Assembly (NCBI GenBank): GCA_934636065.1
Contig: CAKTZW010000025.1
Location: 1-11,987 of the forward strand
DNA length: 11,987 nucleotides
Origin: an uncultured Labedella sp.
GTDB lineage: Bacteria > Actinomycetota > Actinomycetes > Actinomycetales > Microbacteriaceae
Reading direction: 5' to 3'
A program made the position numbers and the translations under genes. This document shows positions 1-6,613 of this stretch, one piece after another (within the stretch, counting starts at the first letter, position 1; every line of letters starts with the position of its first letter). The notes below the pieces were generated by a model. It had not been told where the DNA came from. It made no database searches and was given only the letters and a program-made list of their open reading frames with translations.

Positions 1-195
1 GGCCGGGCGGGTGCCGGTCATCGTCGCGAACACGATGATGTTGTCCTCGTAGCTGCGCGCCGCGGAGTCGAAGGCGCCACCACAGGTGATCAGCCGCAGC
101 TGGGCGTCCGGGGTGTTGCCGTAGACCTCGATCGTCGGGAAGTCGTCCTTGGGGTGGGTCTCCACCCGGTCGACCGCGAAGACGGCGACCGTGCC
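1..195 (-). CDS. Class F sortase, C-terminal fragment (5' end lost, 3' end off window)
   Basis: Reading the minus strand from about 195 to 1 gives a stretch ending in the sortase catalytic block. It contains VDRVETHPKDDFPT, then LRLITCGGAFD with the catalytic Cys at 84-82, then an Arg at 57-55 in ARSYEDNIIVFA. Family knowledge: class F sortases are membrane-anchored actinobacterial transpeptidases, and this TC-GG-FD...R-SY-DN pattern is their C-terminal active site. Upstream of about 195 the frame stays open but no longer resembles a sortase, because that DNA encodes the oxidoreductase on the other strand. No start codon, signal segment or catalytic His is present. The stop codon lies beyond the left edge. 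The remnant cannot be functional as it stands, and whether the break is biological or an assembly join cannot be told from this window. The family call is fairly sure. Confidence 0.72.
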
Positions 196-1182
196 GTCAC
201 CGCATCGCTCGAGACCGTCGACGCCGGGTTCCTCGACGCGACGATCGCCGACGGTGCGGAGCGGACGGGCGACAGGCGGCTCGACACCGTCGTCCGCGTG
301 GAGTACTCCAGCGTCAACTTCAAGGACGCGCTCGCCCTGACGGGTGCTCGCGGCGTCGTGCGTCGGTTCCCGCTGATCGCCGGCATCGACCTGACGGGGA
401 CCGTCCTCTCGACGAGCGACCCCCGCTGGTGCGACGGCGACCTCGTCACCCTCAACGGCGCCGGACTCGGCGAGACGCTCCACGGCGGGCTGGCCGGGCG
501 CGCGCACGTCGACGGCAGCCGGCTCGTCCGCGTGCCGGCCACCATGACACCCCGCCACGCCGCCGCGCTCGGGACCGCGGGCTTCACCGCGATGCTCGCC
601 GTCCTCCGGATCGAACGGCACGGCGTGGCTCCGGACGACGGCCCGGTGCTCGTGACGGGCGCGTCCGGCGGGCTCGGCTCACTCGCGGTGTCGCTGCTGT
701 CGGCCGCGGGCTATCGCGTCACCGCGTCGACGGGCCGGGTCGACGCGCAGTCGCGCTTCCTGCGCGAGCTCGGCGCGACCGACGTCGTCGACCGGTCCGA
801 GTTCTCCGAGCCGGGCTCCGCACTGCAGACGCAGCGGTGGGCGGCCGTCGTCGACGCTGTCGGCGGACCGACGCTCGTGAACGCGGTCGCGCAGACGCGG
901 CACGGCGGCATCGTGGCGGCGTGCGGCAATGCGCAGAGCGCCGACTACGCGGGCAGCGTCTTCCCCTTCATCCTCCGCGGGGTGACCCTGGCCGGGATCA
1001 ACTCCGTCGAGGCGACACCCGCCGAGCGCGACGACGCGTGGCGTCGACTCGAGCGGGATATGGACCTCGCCGCGCTCGACGGGATGACGTCGGTCGTCCC
1101 CCTGTCGGCCGCGCGCGAGGTGGCCGACAGAACGCTCGCGGGCCGCGGGCGTGGCCGCACGGTCGTCGAGACCGGCGGCTGA
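154..1182 (+). CDS. acuI: YhdH/AcuI-family NADPH-dependent oxidoreductase (MDR superfamily), N-terminus replaced
   Basis: The 342-residue product matches the zinc-free medium-chain reductase family of E. coli YhdH and acrylyl-CoA reductase AcuI. These use NADPH to reduce activated double bonds such as acryloyl-CoA. Visible marks are the substrate-domain block VEYSSVNFKDALALTG, then RRFPLIAGIDL, the Rossmann loop VTGASGGLGS near residue 168, and the conserved FPFILRGVTLAGINSV near residue 270. The C-terminus ends normally in GRGRTVVETGG. The GTG at 154 gives a nearly normal length, but residues 1-5 (MGLHP) come from sortase antisense sequence instead of the usual hydrophobic first beta strand, and there is no Shine-Dalgarno upstream. 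Recognisable family sequence begins around VDREDG (about 169). The native start is therefore probably lost at the junction. Family assignment is firm, the start is doubtful, and the exact substrate is unknown. The symbol is by family only. Confidence 0.82.
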   Translation: MGLHPVDREDGDRAVTASLETVDAGFLDATIADGAERTGDRRLDTVVRVEYSSVNFKDALALTGARGVVRRFPLIAGIDLTGTVLSTSDPRWCDGDLVTLNGAGLGETLHGGLAGRAHVDGSRLVRVPATMTPRHAAALGTAGFTAMLAVLRIERHGVAPDDGPVLVTGASGGLGSLAVSLLSAAGYRVTASTGRVDAQSRFLRELGATDVVDRSEFSEPGSALQTQRWAAVVDAVGGPTLVNAVAQTRHGGIVAACGNAQSADYAGSVFPFILRGVTLAGINSVEATPAERDDAWRRLERDMDLAALDGMTSVVPLSAAREVADRTLAGRGRGRTVVETGG

Positions 1183-1193
1183 CCGCTGGGACA

Positions 1194-1235
1194 CGGTCCC
1201 TGAGCCTGTCGACGCTTCGACAAGCTCAGCGACCG
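1194..1235. repeat. Imperfect 42-bp palindrome between convergent genes, probable bidirectional terminator/REP
   Basis: Arms 1194-1212 (CGGTCCCTGAGCCTGTCGA) and 1217-1235 pair at 17 of 19 positions around a 4-nt loop. The element sits 11 bp past the stop of the oxidoreductase and 31 bp before the stop of the convergent PH-like gene, where a shared terminator would be expected. There is no clear T-tract. The CTGAGC-TGTCGA arm resembles a dispersed palindrome common between genes in Microbacteriaceae (recalled, not searched). Confidence 0.75.
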
Positions 1236-1266
1236 TGGGGGACTCGGGGCAGGCGCGGCCCAGACG

Positions 1267-2190
1267 TCAGTTCGTGTCGGAGCGGCCCTCGGCGGCGTCC
1301 TCGGCGGTCTGCGGCGCATCGTCGGAGACGGCCTCGACGTCCGCATCGCTCGGCACCGCAGCGTCCGCGTTCGACGGCGGCGTCGCGGCAGGGGCCTTGC
1401 GGGTCCGAGGCTTGGCCGGCGCCTTGGCTGTCGCGCTCTCGGTGGGTGCCGTCGAGTCGTCTCCCGCGGGCGCTTCCGCCGTCGCGGGACGCGTGGCGGC
1501 CTTCTTCTGCGCGGTCTTCTTCGTGACCGACGCTCCCTCGGGCGCGGGCGTGCCTCCCGCCGGGGTCGGAGTGTTCTGAGAGGAGGCCTTCGACGCCTTC
1601 GCGGTCGTCGACGACTTCTTCGCCGCCGCGGTCGTCGCTCGCGTCGCCGCGGTCGTGCTCTTCGGCGACGCCTTGCCGCTCTTCTTCTCGGCCGTGTCGG
1701 TCTTGGCCTTCGCGTCGGTCTTCGCCTTGGCCTTCGCGGCGTCGATCTTCGCCGCCTCGGCCTTCGCACGCACCGCGATGGGCCGCGGGCTCACGGTGCG
1801 GACGCGCGTCGCGCGCACCTTCTTGGCGCGCTCCTCGTCCTCCGCGAGCCGCAGGGCCGCGACGAGCTCGGCGCCGTGATTCGTCGAGACGATGACACGG
1901 GAGAACTCGTCGCCGACGACGTCGAGGACGACGGCCGGCCGGGATCCCTTCTTGATGACCAGGAAGTCCGCTCCGCCGTGCGACTTCCACTGACCCACCG
2001 CGAGGGTCAGCGGGATCGACGCGCCCCGCCCGCGCACACCGCGCACCCAGATCCACGGATCGTCGGTCAGCGTGGCGGATCGGATGCTCGATCGCGGGAT
2101 CTCGACGTTGTCGCGACGAAGCGACAGGGCCTTCTCCGCAGCCGTCAATCGGATCTCGAGTCGATCGGAGTGAAGGTGGATGCTGGCCAT
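1267..2190 (-). CDS. PH-like domain protein with Lys/Ala-rich, histone-H1-like disordered tail
   Basis: The 307-residue protein has two unlike halves. Residues 1 to about 118 alternate short beta-type strands (LHSDRLEIRLTAAEKALSLR, IPRSSIRSATL, PWIWVRGVRG, DFLVIKK, AVVLDV, RVIVST) and end in an Ala/Glu helix. This looks like the small actinobacterial PH-like domain proteins of unknown function. Residues about 119-270 are low complexity, built from Lys, Ala, Thr and Ser with repeated AKAK, KAKTD and AAKK units, like histone H1 or AlgP-type tails. Residues 275-305 turn acidic. There is no signal peptide, membrane segment or cysteine. The ATG at 2190 is preceded by AGGA at very short spacing, and the start is supported mainly by the strand pattern beginning there. 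The gene lies 104 bp after hemL on the same strand, so it may be read from the heme operon or from its own promoter. The tail could bind nucleic acid or be a flexible linker; function is not assigned. Confidence 0.75.
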   Translation of the reverse strand: MASIHLHSDRLEIRLTAAEKALSLRRDNVEIPRSSIRSATLTDDPWIWVRGVRGRGASIPLTLAVGQWKSHGGADFLVIKKGSRPAVVLDVVGDEFSRVIVSTNHGAELVAALRLAEDEERAKKVRATRVRTVSPRPIAVRAKAEAAKIDAAKAKAKTDAKAKTDTAEKKSGKASPKSTTAATRATTAAAKKSSTTAKASKASSQNTPTPAGGTPAPEGASVTKKTAQKKAATRPATAEAPAGDDSTAPTESATAKAPAKPRTRKAPAATPPSNADAAVPSDADVEAVSDDAPQTAEDAAEGRSDTN

Positions 2191-2226
2191 GTTCCTAGTC
2201 TGCCGTGGGTGCGAGCGGGCCGTCGA

Positions 2227-2240
2227 TGTGAAAGCTCACA
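2227..2240. promoter_or_regulatory. Dyad TGTGA-N4-TCACA upstream of the PH-like gene
   Basis: A perfect 5-bp inverted repeat with a 4-bp spacer lies in the 104-bp gap between hemL and the PH-like gene, 37 bp before the latter's start. It is a possible operator. The half-sites look like those of Crp/Fnr proteins, but that family usually needs a 6-bp spacer, so no regulator is assigned. The rest of the gap shows no convincing terminator. Confidence 0.25.
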
Positions 2241-2294
2241 AAGCCATAACGACGACGCTGTATGCAGGAGCGGGCATGCGGCGACGCCCTCGAA

Positions 2295-3632
2295 TCAGGC
2301 GGGGTTCGGAGCCTCAGCGGCAGCCCGGGCGGCCGCCGGCAACGCGGCGAGGATCCGGGAGACGGCGGCATCGTCGTGGGCCGCCGTCACGAACCACGCC
2401 TCGAAGACGCTCGGCGGGAGGGACACGCCCTGCTCCAGCATGCTGTGGAAGAAGGCCGGGTAGCGCCACGCCTCCTGCGCCTGCACGGCGGCGTAGTCGC
2501 GGGCCGGCGCGTCGGCGAACACGAAGCTGAAGAGGTTGCCGGCACGCTGCACGACATGCTGGACGCCCGCCGCCGACAGGGCGTCGGAGGTGGCCGTCGA
2601 GATCGCGGAGGCCACCTCATCGAGCCGCGCATACACGGCGGAGTCGGCGAGGCGGAGCGTGGTGAGACCCGCGGCGACGGCGACCGGATTGCCCGACAGG
2701 GTCCCCGCCTGGTAGACGGGACCGAGCGGAGCGAGCAGGTCCATGATCTCCGCACGGCCACCCAATGCCGCGAGCGGCATACCGCCCCCGACGACCTTGC
2801 CGAACGTGAAGAGGTCCGGCTGGTCGTCGGCCTCTCCGAGTGCCGTCAGGCCCCAGTACCCGGCCGGACCGACCCGGAATCCCGTGAGCACCTCATCGAC
2901 GATGACGAGGGCGCCGTGGCGGTGCGCGAGCTCGATCATGAAGGCGGTGAAGCCCGGCTCGGGCGGCACCACCCCCATGTTGGCCGCGGCCGCCTCGGCG
3001 ATGACACCGGCGATCCGGTCGCCGTGCTCGTCGAACACCGCCGTCAGGGCGGCCTCGTCGTTGTACGGCACGACGAGGGTCTGCGCCGCCGTCGCCTCCG
3101 TGACGCCGGCGGAACCGGGCAGGGCGAGGGTCGCGAGTCCCGAGCCGGCCGAGGCCAGCAGCCCGTCGGAGTGGCCGTGGTAGTGCCCGGCGAACTTCAC
3201 GAGGAGATCCCGACCCGTCGCCCCGCGCGCGAGACGGATCGCCGTCATGGTTGCCTCGGTGCCGGTCGACACGAGTCGCACCTTGTCGAGCGGCGAGGGT
3301 CCGGCGGTGCGCAGGCGCGCGACGATCTCCTCGGCGAGCAGCGTCTCCGTGGGCGTCGACGCCCCGAAGGAGAGCCCGCGGGCCGCGGCGCCCTGGACGG
3401 CGGAGACCACGTCGGGGTGGGCGTGACCGAGGATCGCGGGACCCCACGACGCCACGAGATCCACGTACTCTCGCCCCTCGGCGTCGTACACGTGCGGTCC
3501 GCGGGCCTCCACGAGGAACCGGGGCGTGCCGCCGACCGAGCCGAAGGCCCGCACCGGTGAGTTCACGCCGCCCGGGATCACGGCGCGCGCACGATCGAAC
3601 AGGTCCTGATTGGCGTGGCTCACTTCAGCCAT
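2295..3632 (-). CDS. hemL: Glutamate-1-semialdehyde 2,1-aminomutase
   Basis: This PLP-dependent cytosolic enzyme converts glutamate-1-semialdehyde to 5-aminolevulinate, the last step of the C5 route into tetrapyrroles. The 445-residue product has the family's N-terminal [12 protein letters not shown], the phosphate-binding [15 protein letters not shown] near residue 122, GHYHGH near 149, VDEVLTGFR near 245, the Schiff-base lysine K279 in [11 protein letters not shown], and the [13 protein letters not shown] loop. The usual EPVAANMG is EAAAANMG here, a mild change at a non-catalytic place. The ATG at 3632 is chosen because GGAGG sits 7 nt upstream. A GTG at 3623 forming GTGA with the hemB stop is a possible alternative. 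It overlaps hemB by 13 nt, so translation is probably coupled. hemA, which would make its substrate, is not in the window. The assignment is very sure. Confidence 0.97.
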   Translation of the reverse strand: MAEVSHANQDLFDRARAVIPGGVNSPVRAFGSVGGTPRFLVEARGPHVYDAEGREYVDLVASWGPAILGHAHPDVVSAVQGAAARGLSFGASTPTETLLAEEIVARLRTAGPSPLDKVRLVSTGTEATMTAIRLARGATGRDLLVKFAGHYHGHSDGLLASAGSGLATLALPGSAGVTEATAAQTLVVPYNDEAALTAVFDEHGDRIAGVIAEAAAANMGVVPPEPGFTAFMIELAHRHGALVIVDEVLTGFRVGPAGYWGLTALGEADDQPDLFTFGKVVGGGMPLAALGGRAEIMDLLAPLGPVYQAGTLSGNPVAVAAGLTTLRLADSAVYARLDEVASAISTATSDALSAAGVQHVVQRAGNLFSFVFADAPARDYAAVQAQEAWRYPAFFHSMLEQGVSLPPSVFEAWFVTAAHDDAAVSRILAALPAAARAAAEAPNPA

Positions 3633-4594
3633 CCCGCGACCTCCGTCGCCCAGTAGGTGAGGATCGCGTCAGCACCCGCGCGCTTGATGCCGACGAGCGA
3701 CTCCTCGATGGCGCGGTGGCGGTCGATCCAGCCGTTGGCCGCGGCCGCCTCGATCATCGAGTACTCCCCCGACACCTGGTACGCCCACACCGGGACGTCG
3801 CTCGCCGCCGCGACGTCGGCGAGCACGTCGAGGTAGCTCATGGCGGGCTTCACCATGACGATGTCGGCGCCCTCCTCGATGTCGGTGAGGGCCTCGCGGA
3901 GACCCTCACGGCGGTTGCCCGGATCGAGCTGGTAGCTCCGCCGGTCGCCCGAGAGCTGCGAGTCGACGGCCTCGCGGAAGGGTCCGTAGACCGCGGAGGC
4001 GTACTTCGCGGAGTACGCCATGATCACGGTGTCGTGGAAGCCCTCGCCGTCGAGGGCCTCGCGCACGGCCGCGACTTGACCGTCCATCATGCCGCTGAGA
4101 CCGAGCACCTGCGAGCCCGCGCGGGCCTGGGCGAGCGCCATCTCCCGGTAGATGACGAGGGTCGCGTCGTTGTCGACCGCGCCGTTCCCGTCGAGCACGC
4201 CGCAGTGGCCGTGTTCGGTGAACTCGTCGAGACACAGGTCGGTCTGGACGACGATCGCGTCGCCGACCTCGGCGGCGACCGCCTCCGTCGCGACGTTGAG
4301 GATGCCGTCGGCACGGCAGGCCGCTGACCCCGTCGCGTCACGCTTCTCGGGGACTCCGAACAGCATGACGCCTCCGACTCCCGCGGCCGCCGCGTCGGCG
4401 GCCGCGCGGCGCAGCGAGTCGATCGAATGCTGCTGGATGCCGGGCATGGAGCCGAGCGGGACGGCCTCGGTCACGCCCTCACGGACGAAGAGCGGGAGCA
4501 CGAGTTCGGCGGGGTGCAGTCGGGTCTCCGCGACGAGTCGCCGCATCGCGGGAGTCGTCCGCAGCCGACGCAAGCGGGTTTCCGGAAAAGTCAC
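3620..4594 (-). CDS. hemB: Porphobilinogen synthase (5-aminolevulinate dehydratase)
   Basis: The enzyme condenses two 5-aminolevulinate molecules to porphobilinogen. The 324-residue product is full length. It carries the two Schiff-base lysines, K197 in [17 protein letters not shown] and K249 in [12 protein letters not shown], plus GIQQHSIDS and [13 protein letters not shown]. The metal-site loop reads [14 protein letters not shown], with Cys121, Asp123 and Cys131. That places an Asp where the classical zinc enzymes have the middle Cys, so the site is intermediate between the three-Cys zinc form and the Asp-rich magnesium form. The start is GTG at 4594, with AGGG about 7 nt upstream; it includes the [15 protein letters not shown] segment normal for actinobacterial HemB. 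hemB follows hemD after an unusually long 229-bp gap, so it may have its own promoter. It overlaps hemL by 13 nt. Confidence 0.97.
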   Translation of the reverse strand: MTFPETRLRRLRTTPAMRRLVAETRLHPAELVLPLFVREGVTEAVPLGSMPGIQQHSIDSLRRAAADAAAAGVGGVMLFGVPEKRDATGSAACRADGILNVATEAVAAEVGDAIVVQTDLCLDEFTEHGHCGVLDGNGAVDNDATLVIYREMALAQARAGSQVLGLSGMMDGQVAAVREALDGEGFHDTVIMAYSAKYASAVYGPFREAVDSQLSGDRRSYQLDPGNRREGLREALTDIEEGADIVMVKPAMSYLDVLADVAAASDVPVWAYQVSGEYSMIEAAAANGWIDRHRAIEESLVGIKRAGADAILTYWATEVAGWLK

Positions 4595-4670
4595 CCCTCA
4601 ACCCTACGGCGGCCGGCTGGACGCGAGGTCAGCGCGGACGCTCCGCCCTCCGACCGCCGCGACCGTCGGC

Positions 4671-4736
4671 GAGCGCTACAGCCGCAGCCGAGCGCGACAC
4701 CAACAGGTGTAGCGCTCCGCTGAAGGTGTGGCGCTC
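4671..4736. repeat. Four complementary 10-12-mers in the hemD-hemB gap (possible alternative hairpins)
   Basis: Four related words lie within 66 bp: A GAGCGCTACA (4671-4680), B GAGCGCGACACC (4690-4701), C GGTGTAGCGCTC (4706-4717) and D GGTGTGGCGCTC (4725-4736). B and C form a 12-bp hairpin with one mismatch and a 4-nt loop. A pairs with C perfectly over 10 bp, and B pairs with D at 11 of 12. The pairings compete, so the hemD-to-hemB transcript could fold in more than one way. The remainder of the 229-bp gap (4595-4823) has no gene-like frame. A TAGGGT at 4606-4601 could serve as a -10 box close to the hemB start, but no matching -35 is evident. The element could equally be a dispersed extragenic repeat. 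Confidence 0.6.
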
Positions 4737-4823
4737 GGTGACCGGGCGGTCGTGACCGGCTGCAGCGAGGCGCGCTCGGCCCTCGACGCCCTCGCGGAGC
4801 GGAGCTGACGCGCCGTCGCGGCG

Positions 4824-5615
4824 TCAGGGGGCCGGCGGGACCTCGCGGTCGGCGACGACCTCGACGACCGAGTCGATGAGGCCCGCGACGGTCTGCTCGC
4901 GGGAGACCACGGCGACGTCGATCCCCACGGCCCGCGCGTCCTTGGCGGTTCGCGGACCGATCGCGGCGACGATCGTCGTCGACGGCAGCGGCCCGAACTG
5001 GCTCGCGACCTGCTCGGCGACGCTTCCGGAGGTCACGAGGATGACGCTGATGCGGCCGGACCGGACGTCCTCGACGACCCGATCGTCGACGGGCTCTCCG
5101 ATCGTCCGGTACGCGACGACCGAACGGACGTCATGGCCGGCCTCCGCCAGGCCGCGCGAGAGCAGCGGCTTGGCGATCTCGGAGCGCAGCGCCAGGAAGC
5201 GCCGCGGGTTCGGCTCGAGTGCGGTGAGCTCGTCGAGCATGCCACGCGCCGAGTTGTCCTTCGCGGGAACCAGGTCGACGGCGTAGCCGACCGCCTGCAG
5301 GGCGGCGGCCGTCGTCTCGCCGACCGCGGCGATCTTCGTCGTCGGCGGCACACGCACGCCCTCGGAGTAGAGCACGTCGACGGTCGTCGCACTCGTGACC
5401 GTGAGCCAGTCGAATTCACCGGCGGCGAGAGCGGCGAGGGCCTCGCGGAGAGCGGCGGGATCGTCCGTCGGCGCGAAGTTGATCATCGGGGCGACGACCG
5501 GCGTCGCCCCTCTCGCACGCAGGTCGGCCGCGACGCCGTCTCCCCAGGGTCCGCCGCGCGGAACGAGCACTCGCCACCCCTTGAGGGGTTTGGCCGCGAG
5601 CGCGTGTGCCGTCAT
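4824..5615 (-). CDS. hemD: Uroporphyrinogen-III synthase
   Basis: HemD cyclises hydroxymethylbilane to uroporphyrinogen III with inversion of ring D. The 263-residue product shows the two-domain pattern of this weakly conserved family: GWRVLVPRGGPWGDGVAADLRARG at the N-terminus, DWLTVTSATTVDVLY near residue 70, KIAAVGETTAAALQAVGY near 90, and in the second half VILVTSGSVAEQVA and IVAAIGPRTAKDARAVGI. There is no fused methyltransferase (CobA) domain, unlike in some actinobacteria. The frame stays open upstream to 5891, but that stretch lies inside hemC. The ATG at 5615 has GAGGA about 8 nt upstream and begins 14 nt after the hemC stop, so it is the start. Identity rests on motif pattern plus position between hemC and hemB. 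Confidence 0.93.
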   Translation of the reverse strand: MTAHALAAKPLKGWRVLVPRGGPWGDGVAADLRARGATPVVAPMINFAPTDDPAALREALAALAAGEFDWLTVTSATTVDVLYSEGVRVPPTTKIAAVGETTAAALQAVGYAVDLVPAKDNSARGMLDELTALEPNPRRFLALRSEIAKPLLSRGLAEAGHDVRSVVAYRTIGEPVDDRVVEDVRSGRISVILVTSGSVAEQVASQFGPLPSTTIVAAIGPRTAKDARAVGIDVAVVSREQTVAGLIDSVVEVVADREVPPAP

Positions 5616-5629
5616 TCGGGTGGTCCTCA

Positions 5630-6613
5630 CTAAGGTCGTGCTGCGAGTCCGGGGGCTCCGGCCGTGATCAGGGAGGCGGCGAGGTCGAAGCCGATCCGGC
5701 TCGCCGTCGCGATCCGCGCATCGAGACCGGCTCCGTCGTGAGGAGCCGATTCGCTCGGATCGGGAAGGGCCGGCAACTCTGCCTGCGCGTCGTCCATCAC
5801 TGCGGACGATCCATCTCCAGCGTACACGCTGGCCGTGAGGCGCAATCCGTCCGTCCCGACGCGAGCCGACGCGCCGACGGGAGCTGAGCAACCGGCCTCG
5901 AGCCCGGCGAGCACCGCGCGCTCGGCCTCGGCGGCGACGAAGGAGTTCCCGTCGTTGATGGCCCGCAACGCCCGCGCGACCTCGCCGTCACCGGCCACGT
6001 CGACGGTGGCCAGGGTCTCCACGGCGAGCGCGCCCTGCGCCGGAGCGGTGGGCCACTCGTCGAGCTCGAACACCTCGGTGATCGCCGCGGTGCGCTCGAG
6101 CCTCGAGAGCCCCGCGACCGCGAGCACGACGGCATCGAGCTCGCCGGACGACACGAACCGCAGCCGGGTGTCCACGTTGCCGCGGATGTCCACGACGGTG
6201 AGGTCGGGCCGACGCGCGAGCAGCTGCGCCGCGCGACGCGGCGAGCCGGTGCCGACCCGCGCGTCCGCCGGCAGCTCCGCGAGGGTGAGGCCGTCCCGAG
6301 CGCACAACGCGTCGCGCGCGTCCTCACGCTCCGGCACCGCGGCGATCACGAGGCCGGGGTACGGGGCCGTCGGCAGGTCCTTCATCGAGTGCACGACGAT
6401 GTCGCATGTCCCGACGAGCAGGGCCTCGCGGAGGGCCGACGCGAAGACGCCCGTCCCGCCGAGGCTCGACAGCGATGCCTGGGAGACGTCGCCGTGCGTC
6501 GTCACGGGCACGAGTTCGGTCGCGATCCCCGTCCGCTCGGTGATGAGATCCGCGACGTCGCCGCACTGAGCGAGCGCGAGGGCGCTGCCCCGGGTACCGA
6601 TGCGCAGGGTCAC
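5630..6613 (-). CDS. hemC: Hydroxymethylbilane synthase (porphobilinogen deaminase)
   Basis: HemC joins four porphobilinogen units into the linear tetrapyrrole hydroxymethylbilane, using a covalent dipyrromethane cofactor. The 327-residue product starts LRIGTRGSALALAQ. It has the catalytic HSMKDLP with Asp79, VGTGSPRRAAQLLARRPDL near residue 120, IRGNVDTRL near 143, APAQGALAVE near 191, and the cofactor cysteine C242 in LEAGCSAPVGA. All essential residues are present. The start is GTG at 6613, whose GTGA overlaps the hemH stop by 4 nt, so translation is probably coupled to hemH. The stop is TAG at 5632-5630. Length is slightly above the roughly 310 residues usual for the family, owing to an Asp/Ser/Pro-rich C-terminal insertion at about 280-295. 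Confidence 0.97.
   Translation of the reverse strand: MTLRIGTRGSALALAQCGDVADLITERTGIATELVPVTTHGDVSQASLSSLGGTGVFASALREALLVGTCDIVVHSMKDLPTAPYPGLVIAAVPEREDARDALCARDGLTLAELPADARVGTGSPRRAAQLLARRPDLTVVDIRGNVDTRLRFVSSGELDAVVLAVAGLSRLERTAAITEVFELDEWPTAPAQGALAVETLATVDVAGDGEVARALRAINDGNSFVAAEAERAVLAGLEAGCSAPVGASARVGTDGLRLTASVYAGDGSSAVMDDAQAELPALPDPSESAPHDGAGLDARIATASRIGFDLAASLITAGAPGLAARP

Noticed and set aside
1437..1780. Lys/Ala codon repeats as a DNA tandem repeat
   Set aside because: The repeats are irregular at DNA level and are explained by low-complexity protein sequence.
2262..3560. 432-residue plus-strand open frame opposite hemL
   Set aside because: High-GC antisense shadow; Arg/Gly/His-rich composition, no motif, and hemL on the other strand is unmistakable.
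4806..4826. TGACGC/GCGTCA hairpin over the hemD stop as a terminator
   Set aside because: Only a 6-bp stem with a 9-nt loop, overlapping the stop codon and without a T-tract; likely chance in GC-rich DNA.
5616..5891. Upstream extension of the hemD frame
   Set aside because: Lies inside hemC in another frame; the ATG at 5615 has its own ribosome site and starts the recognisable HemD sequence.
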